In this document: one piece after another, positions 1-8,879 of the stretch
Layout of the letters: the number at the start of each line of letters is the position of its first letter
Numbering within the stretch: position 1 is the first letter of the stretch
DNA from: Eubacteriales bacterium
GTDB lineage: Bacteria; Bacillota; Clostridia; Lachnospirales; Lachnospiraceae
NCBI GenBank assembly: GCA_030533385.1
Contig: JAUNJG010000004.1
Span: 17,319 to 81,318, forward strand
Length of the DNA: 64,000 nucleotides
Direction of reading: 5' to 3'
Notes under the pieces: generated by a model
The model's database searches: none
Told to the model about the DNA's origin: nothing
Seen by the model: only the letters and a program-made list of their open reading frames with translations
Made by a program: the position numbers and the translations under genes

Positions 1-2
1 TG

Positions 3-179
3 GCATGTTGCGTAGGTTCTCTGTTCTTTGGCTACTTCAATGACAGCTATTTCTGGGTGGTCAACCGTACTCTTGGGGTAAAAGAGGCAAAGGATCAGCT
101 GACCATCTGGTCTGTAACTTCCACAATTGCGTGGGCTATCGGTGTAGTAGAGGTTGTGATTTTGAGCTTTTTCATGTAA
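3..179 (+). CDS. GntP-type permease, C-terminal end (partial)
   Basis: An open frame enters from the left edge in frame 3 and stops with TAA at 177-179, giving 58 residues. It contains GYFNDSYFWVV, which matches the conserved FNDSGFW-type segment near the C-terminus of GntP gluconate/organic-acid permeases, followed by a hydrophobic last helix (IAWAIGVVEVVILSFFM). The family takes up gluconate and related sugar acids by proton symport. The substrate cannot be told from this fragment. The DeoR regulator that starts 39 bases downstream probably controls it. Confidence 0.75.
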   Translation, partial: ACCVGSLFFGYFNDSYFWVVNRTLGVKEAKDQLTIWSVTSTIAWAIGVVEVVILSFFM

Positions 180-218
180 AATGGTAGAAGACAAGAAAAA
201 TCATAAGAGGTGATACGC

Positions 219-959
219 GTGCTGGCAGCAGAACGTCAGGCAAAAATTGTAGAGATTATTCGCAGCAGGGGCAGTGCTCAGGTGGACGATTTGGCACAGG
301 AGTTACACGTCAGTTCCATGACAATTCGCAGGGATTTAGAAAAATTGCAAGAATACAACGTATTGCAGCGATGTCACGGTGGTGCGGTGGCAAAGCAGGA
401 AGTGACATACGAAGACAAGCGTGTCATCCATAAAGAAGAGAAGGAGGTTCTGGCGGGGATCTGTCAGAACCTTGTCTCAAAGGGGGACACGATATTTCTG
501 GATGCGGGGACGACGACGTATGAGATTGCAAAAAGAATAAAAGAGATTCCGGAGATTATGGTTGTGACCAATGATCTGGAGATTGCGAGATTGTTGAAGG
601 ACAGTCCGGCGGATCTGTTCTTGTGCGGAGGTTCCCTGCAGAAAGCAACGGGGAGTATGTTGGGCTATTATGCGACTCAGATGCTGGCCGATTTTCATTT
701 TGACGTAGGTTTTTTTGGTGCGGCATCTATCAATGATGAGATGGAGGTCTTGACGCCGACGGTGGACAAAGCTTTTTTGAAGCGAGCCGCAGTACAAAGA
801 TGCCAGCAGGCTTACCTGGTAGTGGACAGTTCCAAGTTCGGCAGGAAGGCAATGACAAAAATCAATCATCTTAGCGATTATACGGCAGTGATTACGAACA
901 AAGCACTGACGGGCGACCAGCGCAAAGAAGCAGAAAAAGCAGGCATTCGATTTTTTTAA
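219..959 (+). CDS. DeoR-family transcriptional regulator
   Basis: A 246-residue DeoR regulator. Residues 1-55 form the winged helix-turn-helix, with AERQAKIVEIIRSRG and the recognition segment SSMTIRRDLEKL. The rest is the sugar-phosphate-binding DeoRC domain, with the GDTIFLDAGTTT segment that binds a phosphorylated sugar effector. A GTG at 210 is in frame but touches the AAGAGG ribosome site; GTG at 219 has proper spacing and gives the typical MLAAERQ start. It follows the GntP-type permease, so it most likely represses a sugar-acid catabolic operon that lies mainly left of the window. A terminator follows the gene. Confidence 0.88.
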   Translation: MLAAERQAKIVEIIRSRGSAQVDDLAQELHVSSMTIRRDLEKLQEYNVLQRCHGGAVAKQEVTYEDKRVIHKEEKEVLAGICQNLVSKGDTIFLDAGTTTYEIAKRIKEIPEIMVVTNDLEIARLLKDSPADLFLCGGSLQKATGSMLGYYATQMLADFHFDVGFFGAASINDEMEVLTPTVDKAFLKRAAVQRCQQAYLVVDSSKFGRKAMTKINHLSDYTAVITNKALTGDQRKEAEKAGIRFF

Positions 960-979
960 ATCAGGTTTATGCTGTAAGG

Positions 980-1033
980 AAAGAGAGTATACAAAATCAT
1001 CAAATCAGATGATGGAGCGATGCTCTCTTTTTT
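980..1033 (+). terminator. Rho-independent terminator after the DeoR gene
   Basis: AAAGAGAG (980-987) pairs with CTCTCTTT (1023-1030), with an inner ATCATC/GATGAT stem, and a T-run ends the element. It separates the permease/regulator unit from the flavin genes. Confidence 0.75.
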
Positions 1034-1071
1034 AGACATTGTAGCCAAGGGATAATAGGAGAGATAGCTAT

Positions 1072-1605
1072 ATGAAGAACGTTTTAATAATATCAGGCAG
1101 TCCGAGAAAAAATGGTAATTCTCAGGCGCTGTGCGAACAATTTGCATCCGGTGCAAAGGAAGCTGGAAACCAGGTTCATTTGATTAGATTGGCCGAGAAA
1201 AATATCGGGTTTTGTTATGCCTGTGATGGATGTATGCGGAATGGGGGAACCTGCGTTCAGAAAGATGATATGGCGGAGATACTGCATTTGTTTCAGGAGA
1301 CTGATGTGCTTGTATTGGCAACGCCAATTTATTTTTATGGCATTACCGCTCAGATGAAGACGTTTATTGACAGGACATACCCAATCTGGCAGCATCTGGG
1401 TAAGAAAGAAGTTTATTATATTGTTTCAGCCGGGCTAGGTCAGGATATCGTGGAACGCTCTCTTGGAGACTTGGATGGTTTTGTGGAGCATCTGGAGAGT
1501 TATGAGATAAAGGGAAGAAATTACGCTGCCAATGTGATGGAGGCAGGTCTTGTAAAAGAAACAAAATTGATGGATGAGGCCTATACCATGGGTAAAAATG
1601 TGTAA
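1072..1605 (+). CDS. Flavodoxin-fold NAD(P)H-dependent FMN oxidoreductase
   Basis: This 177-residue protein of the NADPH-dependent FMN reductase / iron-sulfur flavoprotein family opens with IISGSPRKNGNS, the FMN phosphate-binding loop. It carries CYACDGCMRNGGTC at about residues 48-61, the Cys-rich stretch seen in Clostridia flavoproteins of this type, and TPIYFYGITAQMKTFIDR, the conserved TPVYF-type flavin-contact segment. It is cytosolic and probably reduces quinones, nitro compounds or an electron carrier. A GGAGAG ribosome site precedes the ATG. The FMN-binding PPOX gene starts 29 bases downstream, so the two are likely co-transcribed. Confidence 0.85.
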   Translation: MKNVLIISGSPRKNGNSQALCEQFASGAKEAGNQVHLIRLAEKNIGFCYACDGCMRNGGTCVQKDDMAEILHLFQETDVLVLATPIYFYGITAQMKTFIDRTYPIWQHLGKKEVYYIVSAGLGQDIVERSLGDLDGFVEHLESYEIKGRNYAANVMEAGLVKETKLMDEAYTMGKNV

Positions 1606-1634
1606 GGAAGGAAACATAACAGGAGGACAAAGGG

Positions 1635-2120
1635 ATGTTTCGTAAGATGAGGAGATTTCGGCAGCAGTTGCCGGAAGAGGAAGTAATCGAGATTTTAGAG
1701 CAGGAAAATACAGGCATTTTGAGTGTGGTTGGTGACGGTGGTTACCCGTATACCATTCCTATTAATTATGTCTATGAAGATGGAAAAATCTATTTGCACG
1801 GGGCCAAGGAAGGACATAAGGTGGATGCCATCAAGCAGTGCGACAAGGTCTCGTTTTGCGTGATAGAAAGAGATGAGGTGGTGCCTGAAAAATTAACGAC
1901 GAAATATCGCAGTGTGATTGCCTTTGGCAGGGCCAGATTTTTGGAGACAGAAGAAGATATTTTTCATGCGGCAAAAATCCTGAGTCTAAAATATTATGAT
2001 GATGTAGATTTCATAGAAAAAGAAATACGGAGAGAATGGAATGGCTTAAGCTGCATAGAAATCAAGATAGAACATATGACAGGAAAAGAAGGGCTGGAGC
2101 TGCTGAAGCTGAGAAGATAA
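1635..2120 (+). CDS. Pyridoxamine 5'-phosphate oxidase-like FMN-binding protein (NimA-like)
   Basis: A 161-residue split-barrel FMN-binding protein. It has the GILSVVGDGGYPYTIPINYVY strand pair that opens this family and the LHGAKEGHKVDAI segment that contacts flavin phosphate in NimA-type proteins. Relatives reduce nitroimidazoles or bind heme/flavin; the substrate here is unknown. AGGAGG stands 7 bases before the ATG. It probably forms a two-gene oxidoreductive-stress or xenobiotic unit with the FMN reductase before it. Confidence 0.82.
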   Translation: MFRKMRRFRQQLPEEEVIEILEQENTGILSVVGDGGYPYTIPINYVYEDGKIYLHGAKEGHKVDAIKQCDKVSFCVIERDEVVPEKLTTKYRSVIAFGRARFLETEEDIFHAAKILSLKYYDDVDFIEKEIRREWNGLSCIEIKIEHMTGKEGLELLKLRR

Positions 2121-2170
2121 TCCGTATGGAAAAAGCGGTTTTGTGAAAATAAAATAAGAAGTATTTGGTC

Positions 2171-2199
2171 GGGTGTATTCAATGGAATATGCCCTTTTT
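2171..2199 (+). terminator. Terminator after the PPOX-like gene
   Basis: GGGTGTATTC (2171-2180) pairs with GAATATGCCC (2185-2194), with two G-T wobbles and a four-base loop, then TTTTT. It ends the flavin-gene transcript. Confidence 0.75.
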
Positions 2200-2330
2200 G
2201 CTTTTTTGATCTTCCTATCTGCCTGGCCTGTAAAATGTCAATGGACTTTGGTGTTTCTTTTTGCAGTTTAACTAGGTATAATAAAAACAGTACATAATTT
2301 TTTAACCTTAGAGATAAAGGGGGAGTAAGC

Positions 2331-3170
2331 ATGAAAGTACATATTCTTGTGGAAAATACTTCCTGTGGAGAATGTGCGGGTGAGCACGGGCTGAGCCTGT
2401 ACATTGAACACGAGGGCAAAAACTATTTGATTGACACCGGGGCGACGGGCCTCTTCTCTGAAAATGCAGAGAAAATGGGCGTGGATTTGGCGGAGATTGA
2501 TGAGGCTTTTCTGTCTCATGCCCACTATGACCATTCCGGTGGATTCCGGGAATTTTTTGCTCAAAATCAGAAAGCAAAAGTATATTTACAGGAGGCCTGC
2601 AAGAAAAAATATTATTATAAAATAACGGAATCTGCGAAGAAATACATAGGCATCCCGGCTGATATTCTGGACATTTATGAGGATAGATTTGTCTATGTGG
2701 ATGGATACCGGAAGCTGGGCGACGGCGTATTCATCTGTCCCCACACAACGCCGCAGTTATGGGAGAGGGGACGGCGTGCCCATATGTTTGGCATCCTGGA
2801 TGCTACAATCACCGCCGATGATTTTGCCCATGAACAGACCATCGTTTTTGAAGAAAAGGGAGGTCTGTACCTGTTTAACAGCTGCTCCCACGGCGGGGTG
2901 GAAAATGTCATAGAGGAAATCAAGGCGCAATTTCCGGGAAAAGTAATCAAAGCCTTTTTTGGCGGCTTTCATATGATGGGAGCGAAAGGAGTGGATTCCT
3001 GCAATTTTACCGAGGAGGAGGTAAAACAGGTGGGAAGCACTCTGCTTCGGACCAGTGGGGCAGTGTTCTACACTGGACACTGTACCGGAAATGTAGCCGG
3101 CGTATGGCTTAAAGAAGTGATGGGCGACCGATTCAAGCCGTTTCACAGCGGGATGGAAGTAGAGGTGTGA
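2331..3170 (+). CDS. MBL-fold metallo-hydrolase (dihydropterin phosphate synthase-like family)
   Basis: A 279-residue metallo-beta-lactamase-fold protein. The two-metal motif SHAHYDHSGG gives H63, H65, D67 and H68. The later NSCSHGG and GGFHMMG segments mark the subgroup annotated as 7,8-dihydropterin-6-yl-methyl-4-(beta-D-ribofuranosyl)aminobenzene-5'-phosphate synthase. In bacteria the true substrate of this group is unsettled. It is a full-length, cytosolic protein with a GGGGGAG ribosome site. It stands alone between a terminator and the two-component/ABC module. Confidence 0.83.
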   Translation: MKVHILVENTSCGECAGEHGLSLYIEHEGKNYLIDTGATGLFSENAEKMGVDLAEIDEAFLSHAHYDHSGGFREFFAQNQKAKVYLQEACKKKYYYKITESAKKYIGIPADILDIYEDRFVYVDGYRKLGDGVFICPHTTPQLWERGRRAHMFGILDATITADDFAHEQTIVFEEKGGLYLFNSCSHGGVENVIEEIKAQFPGKVIKAFFGGFHMMGAKGVDSCNFTEEEVKQVGSTLLRTSGAVFYTGHCTGNVAGVWLKEVMGDRFKPFHSGMEVEV

Positions 3171-3189
3171 GAATTGCTTTACCTGTGTA

Positions 3190-3330
3190 AGCCGGCGTGT
3201 TCGGATACGGTCCGTCTGTCCGTCCAGACGGATATTCTCTGTCTGCGCGGACGGAAACGATGTAACCGGGTTCGTTACCGGTGTATTGGGGCATATTCTC
3301 CGCCTGCGCAGTTGGAAAGGCTTGTTTTTA
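3190..3330 (+). other. Structured leader of the response-regulator gene
   Basis: No gene is seen between 3171 and 3365. TCCGTCTG and CAGACGGA form a perfect 8-bp hairpin at about 3220-3241. GTAAC/GTTAC forms another further on. Two related segments, GGATATTCTCTGTCTGCGCG and GCATATTCTCCGCCTGCGCA, repeat about 60 bases apart. The stretch starts with GGCGTGTTCGGATAC, a word that recurs near 14592 and, less exactly, near 28662 and 60638. Its role is unknown. Confidence 0.4.
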
Positions 3331-3365
3331 AAAATGTTGTTTGTTGGAAGAAAAAGGAGAACACT

Positions 3366-4046
3366 ATGGAACAGATTATGATTGTCGAGGACGACAGAAC
3401 CTTGAATGAGGGGCTGTGCAAGACATTAAAAAAGTCGGGCTATCCGGTGGTTTCCTGTCTGAATCTGGCTTCGGCAAGGGATCAGCTCCTCTGCGGAGCG
3501 GTGTCTCTTGTCCTGCTGGATGTGAATCTGCCCGACGGCAGCGGTCTGGATTTTCTGAAGGAAATGAAGAAAAAGCTGCCGGAGCTTCCCGTTTTGCTGT
3601 TGACGGCCAACGATACGGATTTTGATATTGTGGAGGGGCTGGAATGTGGAGCGGACGATTATATTACCAAACCGTTTTCTTTGTCGGTGCTCCGGGCCAG
3701 AATCCGCACCCAGCTTCGCAAGGCACGCCGTCAGGAGCATGAGGCAGTTTTTCGGCAGGAGGAGTATTCCTTTGATTTTGAGCGAATGCTCTTTCAGGTG
3801 GACGGGGAGCCGGTGGAACTGAGTAAAACGGAACAAAAGCTCCTCCGCATCCTTGTGGAAAATGCGGGAACCACTGTCAGTCGTGGAACTCTGGTGGACC
3901 GAATTTGGACCGACGGGGCGGAATATGTGGAGGAGAACGCTCTCTCGGTGACGGTAAAGCGGCTGCGGGACAAGCTCCGTGCCCAGCGCTGTATCCGCAC
4001 AGTTTACGGCATCGGCTATCGCTGGCAGTCTCAGGACGATGAATGA
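3366..4046 (+). CDS. OmpR-family response regulator
   Basis: A 226-residue regulator starting at ATG 3366, preceded by AAGGAG. Residues 1-120 are a receiver: the acidic pair in IMIVEDDRT, the phospho-acceptor Asp in LVLLDVNLPDGSG, and the conserved Lys in DDYITKPF. The C-terminal winged helix has LSKTEQKLLRILVENAG and TVYGIGYRW. It is immediately followed by a kinase and an ABC transporter, as in Bce/Van-type peptide-antibiotic sensing modules. It probably activates the ABC genes; repeated GAAAGAATC words in front of them are candidate sites. Confidence 0.93.
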   Translation: MEQIMIVEDDRTLNEGLCKTLKKSGYPVVSCLNLASARDQLLCGAVSLVLLDVNLPDGSGLDFLKEMKKKLPELPVLLLTANDTDFDIVEGLECGADDYITKPFSLSVLRARIRTQLRKARRQEHEAVFRQEEYSFDFERMLFQVDGEPVELSKTEQKLLRILVENAGTTVSRGTLVDRIWTDGAEYVEENALSVTVKRLRDKLRAQRCIRTVYGIGYRWQSQDDE

Positions 4047-4116
4047 TAGGAACGGATGAGGCAGGTGGAAGCTTTCCGGATTGGGGCGCATCCATCGGCC
4101 TGAAAGGGAGATGATT

Positions 4117-5028
4117 ATGGAACATTTGATATTAGCGGCTTCTCTCCTTTGTATTTTGGTGTTGCTTCTGCTATTGTATCGGAGCCGCCGTTATGCCAGG
4201 CGGATGACGGAGACCATCGAGAGGATGCTGGACGCTGCATTGGAGGGAGAATATTCGGAACAGGCTTTTGATGAGTCCCGGCTTTCCGCATTGGAAAGCC
4301 GTTTTGTTCGTTATCTGTCGGCGTCCACCCTCTCTGCTGCCAGTGTCCGGCAGGAGAAGGATAGGATTAAAGAGTTGATTTCCGATATTTCCCATCAGAC
4401 TAAGACGCCCATTGCCAATCTGCTTTTATATTGTGATTTGATTTCTGAGGAGGAGCTGACGGAGGAGCTGCGGGCCAATGTGAATGCGTTGCAGCAGCAG
4501 GCGGAAAAGCTGCGATTTCTCATTGACTCTCTGGTGAAGCTGTCCCGTCTGGAGACGGGGATTCTGGCATTTTCACCCAAACCGGCGTCTGTTCTTCCCA
4601 TGCTGGAGGATATTTACCAGCAGTTTCTGCCCCTTGCCGGAAGCAAAAATCTGATGCTCACGCTGGATGCGCCGGATTTGAGGGCGGTTTTTGATGAAAA
4701 ATGGACCACGGAGGCTCTGGCAAATCTGGTAGACAATGCGGTGAAATATACGCCGTCGGGGGAGATTTCCCTCTCTGCGGTGGCCTATGAGCTCTTTGTC
4801 CGCATCGACATCCGGGACACAGGTATCGGCATCCCGGAGGAAGAGCAGGCCGAAATATTTGGACGGTTTTACCGCTCGGAGGCGGTCAGAAATCAGCCCG
4901 GTGTGGGTATCGGCCTGTTTCTTGCCAGAGAGATCATCACCGGGCAGGGCGGCTACATCAAGCTGACCTCCACACCCGGAAAAGGCTCCGTGTTCTCCCT
5001 ATTCCTCCCGACCACGCCTGAAATGTGA
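4117..5028 (+). CDS. Membrane-bound sensor histidine kinase (BceS-like arrangement)
   Basis: A 303-residue kinase. A single hydrophobic helix near the N-terminus (about 4-22) is followed directly by cytoplasmic linker, with no extracellular sensor. The H-box is ISDISHQTKTPIANL, the N-box LVDNAVKYTPSG, and the G-boxes DTGIGIPEEE and GVGIGLFLAREI. Lack of an input domain fits intramembrane-sensing kinases that read the state of their partner ABC permease. ATG 4111 and TTG 4081 are upstream alternatives, but 4117 has the best spacing to GGGAG. It partners the regulator upstream. Confidence 0.92.
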   Translation: MEHLILAASLLCILVLLLLLYRSRRYARRMTETIERMLDAALEGEYSEQAFDESRLSALESRFVRYLSASTLSAASVRQEKDRIKELISDISHQTKTPIANLLLYCDLISEEELTEELRANVNALQQQAEKLRFLIDSLVKLSRLETGILAFSPKPASVLPMLEDIYQQFLPLAGSKNLMLTLDAPDLRAVFDEKWTTEALANLVDNAVKYTPSGEISLSAVAYELFVRIDIRDTGIGIPEEEQAEIFGRFYRSEAVRNQPGVGIGLFLAREIITGQGGYIKLTSTPGKGSVFSLFLPTTPEM

Positions 5029-5035
5029 CAAAACT

Positions 5036-5076
5036 GAAAGAATCTTTTTTCCCGTGGAAAGAATCTGGAAAGAAGC
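5036..5076 (+). promoter_or_regulatory. Candidate response-regulator operator (direct repeats)
   Basis: GAAAGAATC occurs at 5036-5044 and 5057-5065, and GAAAGAAGC at 5068-5076. Spacings of 21 and 11 bp put the repeats on one face of the helix, as OmpR-type dimers need. They lie about 250 bases before the ABC genes, just after the kinase stop. The gap to 5326 holds no gene. Confidence 0.4.
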
Positions 5077-5326
5077 TTGTGAGATACTCTATATACAACA
5101 GTTGATCCATACTTCACGAGAAAGTCATTCCTGATGATAATGGAAGTAAACCGAATGTTTCTCTCATCCTGTGACCATCCTTGTTCCCGGCAGCAATTTA
5201 TGTCTGTTGGGCTGTTCTGCCTGTTTTTTATCAAACAGCTGTGTCACCAAGGTATACACTTTGGATATATGGAAGCCGGTTCGCTCCAAAATCATCAATG
5301 AAATGATACATAGTAAAGGAGGAAAC

Positions 5327-6007
5327 ATGTATATTTTAGAGACAAAGGATTTAAAGAAAATCTATGGTTTTGGCGAAAATGAGGTTCGGGCGCTGGACGG
5401 GGTGAATCTATCTGTGAAAAAGGGAGAGTTTGTGGCCATTGTAGGTACGTCGGGCAGCGGAAAATCCACCCTGCTGCATATGATGGGCGGATTGGATCGG
5501 CCCACCTCCGGGGAGGTCATGGTGGGCGGAAAGTCCATTTTTTCTTTGAAGGATGAAGCGTTGACTATTTTCCGTCGTAGGAAAATCGGTTTTGTATTTC
5601 AAAATTATAATCTGGTTCCCGTGTTAAACGTGTACGAAAATATCGTGCTGCCTTTGCAGTTGGACGGGGTGAAGCCGGACGAGGCTTTTATTCAAAGCAT
5701 TGTGGAGACACTGAGTCTGGAAAAGCGGCTGGAGAGCCTGCCGGGACAGCTTTCCGGCGGACAGCAGCAGCGGGTGGCCATGGCCAGGGCGCTGGCATCA
5801 AAGCCGGCCATTTTGCTGGCCGATGAGCCGACGGGAAATCTGGATTCCAAAACCAGCCAGGATGTGCTGGGTCTTTTGAAAATCACAGGACAAAAATACG
5901 GGCAGACCATCGTGATGATTACTCACAATGAGGAAATCGCCCAGCTGGCCGATCGAATCATCCGCTTGGAAGATGGCCGGATTATCAGCGGACAGCGGGA
6001 GGGATAG
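5327..6007 (+). CDS. ABC transporter ATP-binding protein (MacB/LolD type)
   Basis: This is a 226-residue ATPase. Walker A is GTSGSGKST, the Q-loop lies in [17 protein letters not shown], the signature is [15 protein letters not shown], and Walker B is [12 protein letters not shown] followed by the switch His in MITHNE. These are hallmarks of the MacB/BceA/LolD group that power FtsX-type permeases acting on peptides, lipoproteins or antibiotics. AAAGGAGG precedes ATG 5327. The permease starts 2 bases after the stop, so translation is coupled. Confidence 0.94.
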   Translation: MYILETKDLKKIYGFGENEVRALDGVNLSVKKGEFVAIVGTSGSGKSTLLHMMGGLDRPTSGEVMVGGKSIFSLKDEALTIFRRRKIGFVFQNYNLVPVLNVYENIVLPLQLDGVKPDEAFIQSIVETLSLEKRLESLPGQLSGGQQQRVAMARALASKPAILLADEPTGNLDSKTSQDVLGLLKITGQKYGQTIVMITHNEEIAQLADRIIRLEDGRIISGQREG

Positions 6008-6009
6008 AG

Positions 6010-8643
6010 ATGAAGGTAAAAAATCGAGCTTATATCCGGACGCTGAGCCGGCGGCAGCTTAAAGCCGGAAGGACAAGAAATCTGGTGGCCATAGCCGCCA
6101 TCATTCTGACCACCCTTCTGTTTACTTCCCTGTTTACCCTGACCTTTTCCATCAATGCGTCCTATCAGGAATATGCCTTTCGGCAGATGGGCGGATATGG
6201 CGACGGTACCTTTAAGGACATCGACGAAGAAAAAATCAATGCCATTGCCGGAACCGGAAAAATTGACGCCTATGGTCTTAGGACGGTCTGCGGCATGACC
6301 AGCGACCCGCCTTTTTCCAAAAAAGGAGCAGAGGTATCTTACATGGATGAAAACTGTACCCGCTGGTCTTATGCCATGCCGACGACAGGACATATGCCAA
6401 AACAGGAGACGGAGATTGCCATGGATACGGAAGCACTCCGGCTGTTAGGCATTCCGGCAAAGGTGGGAGAAAAAGTGACGCTGACCTACATGGCGGGAAA
6501 CCCGGAGTTTGGCACAAAGCCGAGGACGGACACCTTCACTTTGTCGGGTTATTGGAAGTACGACCCGGTCATGCCTTGTCATTATTTCAATGTCTCCAAA
6601 GAATATGTGCAAAAGGTAGAGACGGACTACTTGGCGTCCGGAGGGGAGGCCTTTCGCACCGACATGAATGTGATGATGCCGCCAACCATGGATTTGGAGG
6701 CGGATATGCAGAAGATTTTGACAGATTTGGGATATCAATGGGAGGATCGGGAGGCCGACAACTGTGTGAGAATCGGTGTGAACTGGGGGTTGACAACGGA
6801 AAATCTCCAGTCCGCCATGGATGCGCAGACGGCAGCTTCCCTGGCCGCAGTGCTGCTTTTGATTCTGCTTACGGGCTATCTGATTATTTACAATATTTTT
6901 CAGATTTCTATCAGCACGGACATACGGTTTTACGGATTGCTGAAAACTATCGGAGCCACCCCAAGACAGCTGAAACGGATGGTGCGGCTGCAGGCATTGT
7001 ATCTTGGCGCGGCGGGAATCCCCGTGGGATGTCTGGCGGGATACGGTGTGGGCGTTTTTTTAACTCCCATTGTCTTCTATTCCATATCCAATGAGGAGAT
7101 GATGGTGAAAAACAGTGCTTCTCCGCTGATTTTTCTTTGTTCCGCCCTTTTTGCTTTCTTTACCCTGTGGGTTTCCTCCATGCGTCCGGCAAGAAAGGCT
7201 TCCAAAATTTCGCCGGTGGAGGCGGTCCGCTACACGGAGACTGTCAGCAAAGGAAAAAAGAAAAGAGCCACAAAGCAGGCAGGAATTGGACGGATGGCCT
7301 GGCGCAATCTGGGAAGAAATCGGATGAAGACCGTCCTGGTGGTGGCTTCCCTGTCCTTGTCTCTGGTTTTATTAAATGCGGTGTTTGCGTTCATCAAAAG
7401 CTTTGATATGGAAAAATATCTGTCGAAGTTTTCTCCGGTGGATTTTGTGGTAGGCAGCACAGAGTATCTGGTCAATTTTTCGCCGGAGGCAGATTTGGAT
7501 GATGCGGTGGTGCAGGATGTGGCAAACAAGGTTTCTTCTTCCATGGCGGGCTGCAGTTACACCTGTCCTTCTGCCCTTTGCTGGGTGGCTCAGGAAAAGT
7601 ATCTGGATTCTTTGTACATGGTGGGGGATTCACCCCAGGAGTGGCTGGACTTTGCAGAAAAGAAAGGGGATTTGTACGGAGCCAAACTGCTTCTGGAAGG
7701 AATGGACACCCCGCTCTTAAAGAAGCTGAAACTATATGAGGGCAGCTTGGAGCCCATGGCGGAGCCGGGCAGTCATGTCATTGCCATGGCGGTTGAAATG
7801 GATGAGGAGGACGACAAGCCCATGAAGGTGCAAAGCTGGAAGCCCGGGGATACTATCACCGTAGCCTATGTGGATGAGGAAGCCTGGTTTGACAGCAGAA
7901 CACACACCCCGGCGGACGAGACGACACCGGAAGAATACAGGGTGCTGGAAACGGTAAAAAGTCATGATGTGACCTATACTGTCTGCGCCCTGGTGGAAAT
8001 CCCGTACAAGCTGAGCTTCCGCTATACCACGGACGGCTTTTCCGGGGTGCTGCCCGCCGATGTGTTAAAGGAGGACAGCCGTCAGAAGCTGCAGCGTCTC
8101 TATTATGCTTTTGATACCCCGTCCGGGGCAGCGGAGGCGGACGCAGAGCAATTTCTCTCCGCATACACCGGGGAGGCAGACAACTTATCCTACGAGAGCA
8201 AAGCGGTGATGAAAAATGATTTTCAGAAATTTAAGCAAATGTTTGCCCTGGTGGGCGGTATGCTCTGTATCATCATCGGAGTGATTGGCATTCTGAATTT
8301 CTTCAATGCCATGTTCACCGGCATCCATGCAAGGCGTCGGGAGTTCGCCATGATGCAGTCCGTAGGCATGACCGGCAGACAGCTTAAGCAGATGCTCATG
8401 GCGGAAGGCTTCTTTTATGCCCTTGCCACCATCACCGCCGCCACCTTGCTGTCTCTCATCCTTGACCCGCTCGCCGGCAATTTGCTGGAGACCATGTTTT
8501 GGTTCTGTACCTATCGGTTTACCCTGCTGCCGATTCTGCTCATCGCCCCGATCTTTTTCCTGGGAGGCAGCCTGCTCCCGCTGGCACTGTACCGCGTACT
8601 GGCCAAAAAGACCATCGTGGAACGGCTGCGGGAGGCGGAGTGA
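6010..8643 (+). CDS. FtsX/MacB-type ABC transporter permease
   Basis: This 877-residue permease has two FtsX repeats. One helix at about 25-48 is followed by a large outside domain (about 50-270) and three helices (about 275-390). A second set begins with a helix near 440-460, then an outside domain and three helices (about 740-870). This 8-helix layout differs from the 10-helix BceB. With the ATPase it probably removes or shields against membrane-active peptides and signals to the kinase. The last codons (TIVERLREAE) recur almost exactly at 9563-9603, beyond the toxin-antitoxin pair. Confidence 0.92.
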   Translation: MKVKNRAYIRTLSRRQLKAGRTRNLVAIAAIILTTLLFTSLFTLTFSINASYQEYAFRQMGGYGDGTFKDIDEEKINAIAGTGKIDAYGLRTVCGMTSDPPFSKKGAEVSYMDENCTRWSYAMPTTGHMPKQETEIAMDTEALRLLGIPAKVGEKVTLTYMAGNPEFGTKPRTDTFTLSGYWKYDPVMPCHYFNVSKEYVQKVETDYLASGGEAFRTDMNVMMPPTMDLEADMQKILTDLGYQWEDREADNCVRIGVNWGLTTENLQSAMDAQTAASLAAVLLLILLTGYLIIYNIFQISISTDIRFYGLLKTIGATPRQLKRMVRLQALYLGAAGIPVGCLAGYGVGVFLTPIVFYSISNEEMMVKNSASPLIFLCSALFAFFTLWVSSMRPARKASKISPVEAVRYTETVSKGKKKRATKQAGIGRMAWRNLGRNRMKTVLVVASLSLSLVLLNAVFAFIKSFDMEKYLSKFSPVDFVVGSTEYLVNFSPEADLDDAVVQDVANKVSSSMAGCSYTCPSALCWVAQEKYLDSLYMVGDSPQEWLDFAEKKGDLYGAKLLLEGMDTPLLKKLKLYEGSLEPMAEPGSHVIAMAVEMDEEDDKPMKVQSWKPGDTITVAYVDEEAWFDSRTHTPADETTPEEYRVLETVKSHDVTYTVCALVEIPYKLSFRYTTDGFSGVLPADVLKEDSRQKLQRLYYAFDTPSGAAEADAEQFLSAYTGEADNLSYESKAVMKNDFQKFKQMFALVGGMLCIIIGVIGILNFFNAMFTGIHARRREFAMMQSVGMTGRQLKQMLMAEGFFYALATITAATLLSLILDPLAGNLLETMFWFCTYRFTLLPILLIAPIFFLGGSLLPLALYRVLAKKTIVERLREAE

Positions 8644-8648
8644 GGCAG
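8608..8648 (+). repeat. 41-bp direct repeat, copy 1 (permease 3' end)
   Basis: The sequence covers the last codons of the permease and the next five bases. Copy 2 lies at 9563-9603 with 39 of 41 bases identical, and both differences are synonymous in the permease frame (GTG/GTA and GAA/GAG). The copies are 955 bp apart and enclose the AbrB/PIN module. Confidence 0.85.
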
Positions 8649-8659
8649 GCTCATTTCAC

Positions 8660-8697
8660 AAAAACGGTGTAACGCTGGTTATAGTTACACCGTTTTT
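8660..8697 (+). terminator. Terminator of the two-component/ABC operon
   Basis: AAAAACGGTGTAAC (8660-8673) pairs perfectly over 14 bp with GTTACACCGTTTTT (8684-8697), with a 10-base loop and a T-run in the right arm. Confidence 0.88.
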
Positions 8698-8781
8698 GTA
8701 TATCCAATTATCTGTAACCAATGAGCTTTGAGGTGTTGTTTGATTTTTTTCATTCATTTTTTTGGACAGGACTACATTGAA

Positions 8782-8829
8782 AAATTATCAACTAAAAAAG
8801 TTGATAATTTGCCCCGAACCGGATATACT
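8782..8829 (+). promoter_or_regulatory. Promoter and palindromic operator of the AbrB/PIN module
   Basis: AAATTATCAAC (8782-8792) and GTTGATAATTT (8800-8810) form a perfect 11-bp inverted repeat around a 7-bp spacer. The right arm contains a -35 box TTGATA (8801-8806), and a -10 box TATACT follows at 8824-8829, spacing 17. An operator covering the -35 box fits the autorepression usual for antitoxins. Confidence 0.7.
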
Positions 8830-8879
8830 AAAAGTAGGAAAAGTAGGGATTACTCTGCCAGACAAAAGGAGTGAATGAT

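Noticed and set aside
3171-3365. An in-frame N-terminal extension of the response regulator
   Set aside because: The frame is open from 3174 but the receiver starts at ATG 3366 behind AAGGAG; the extension is repeat-rich leader.
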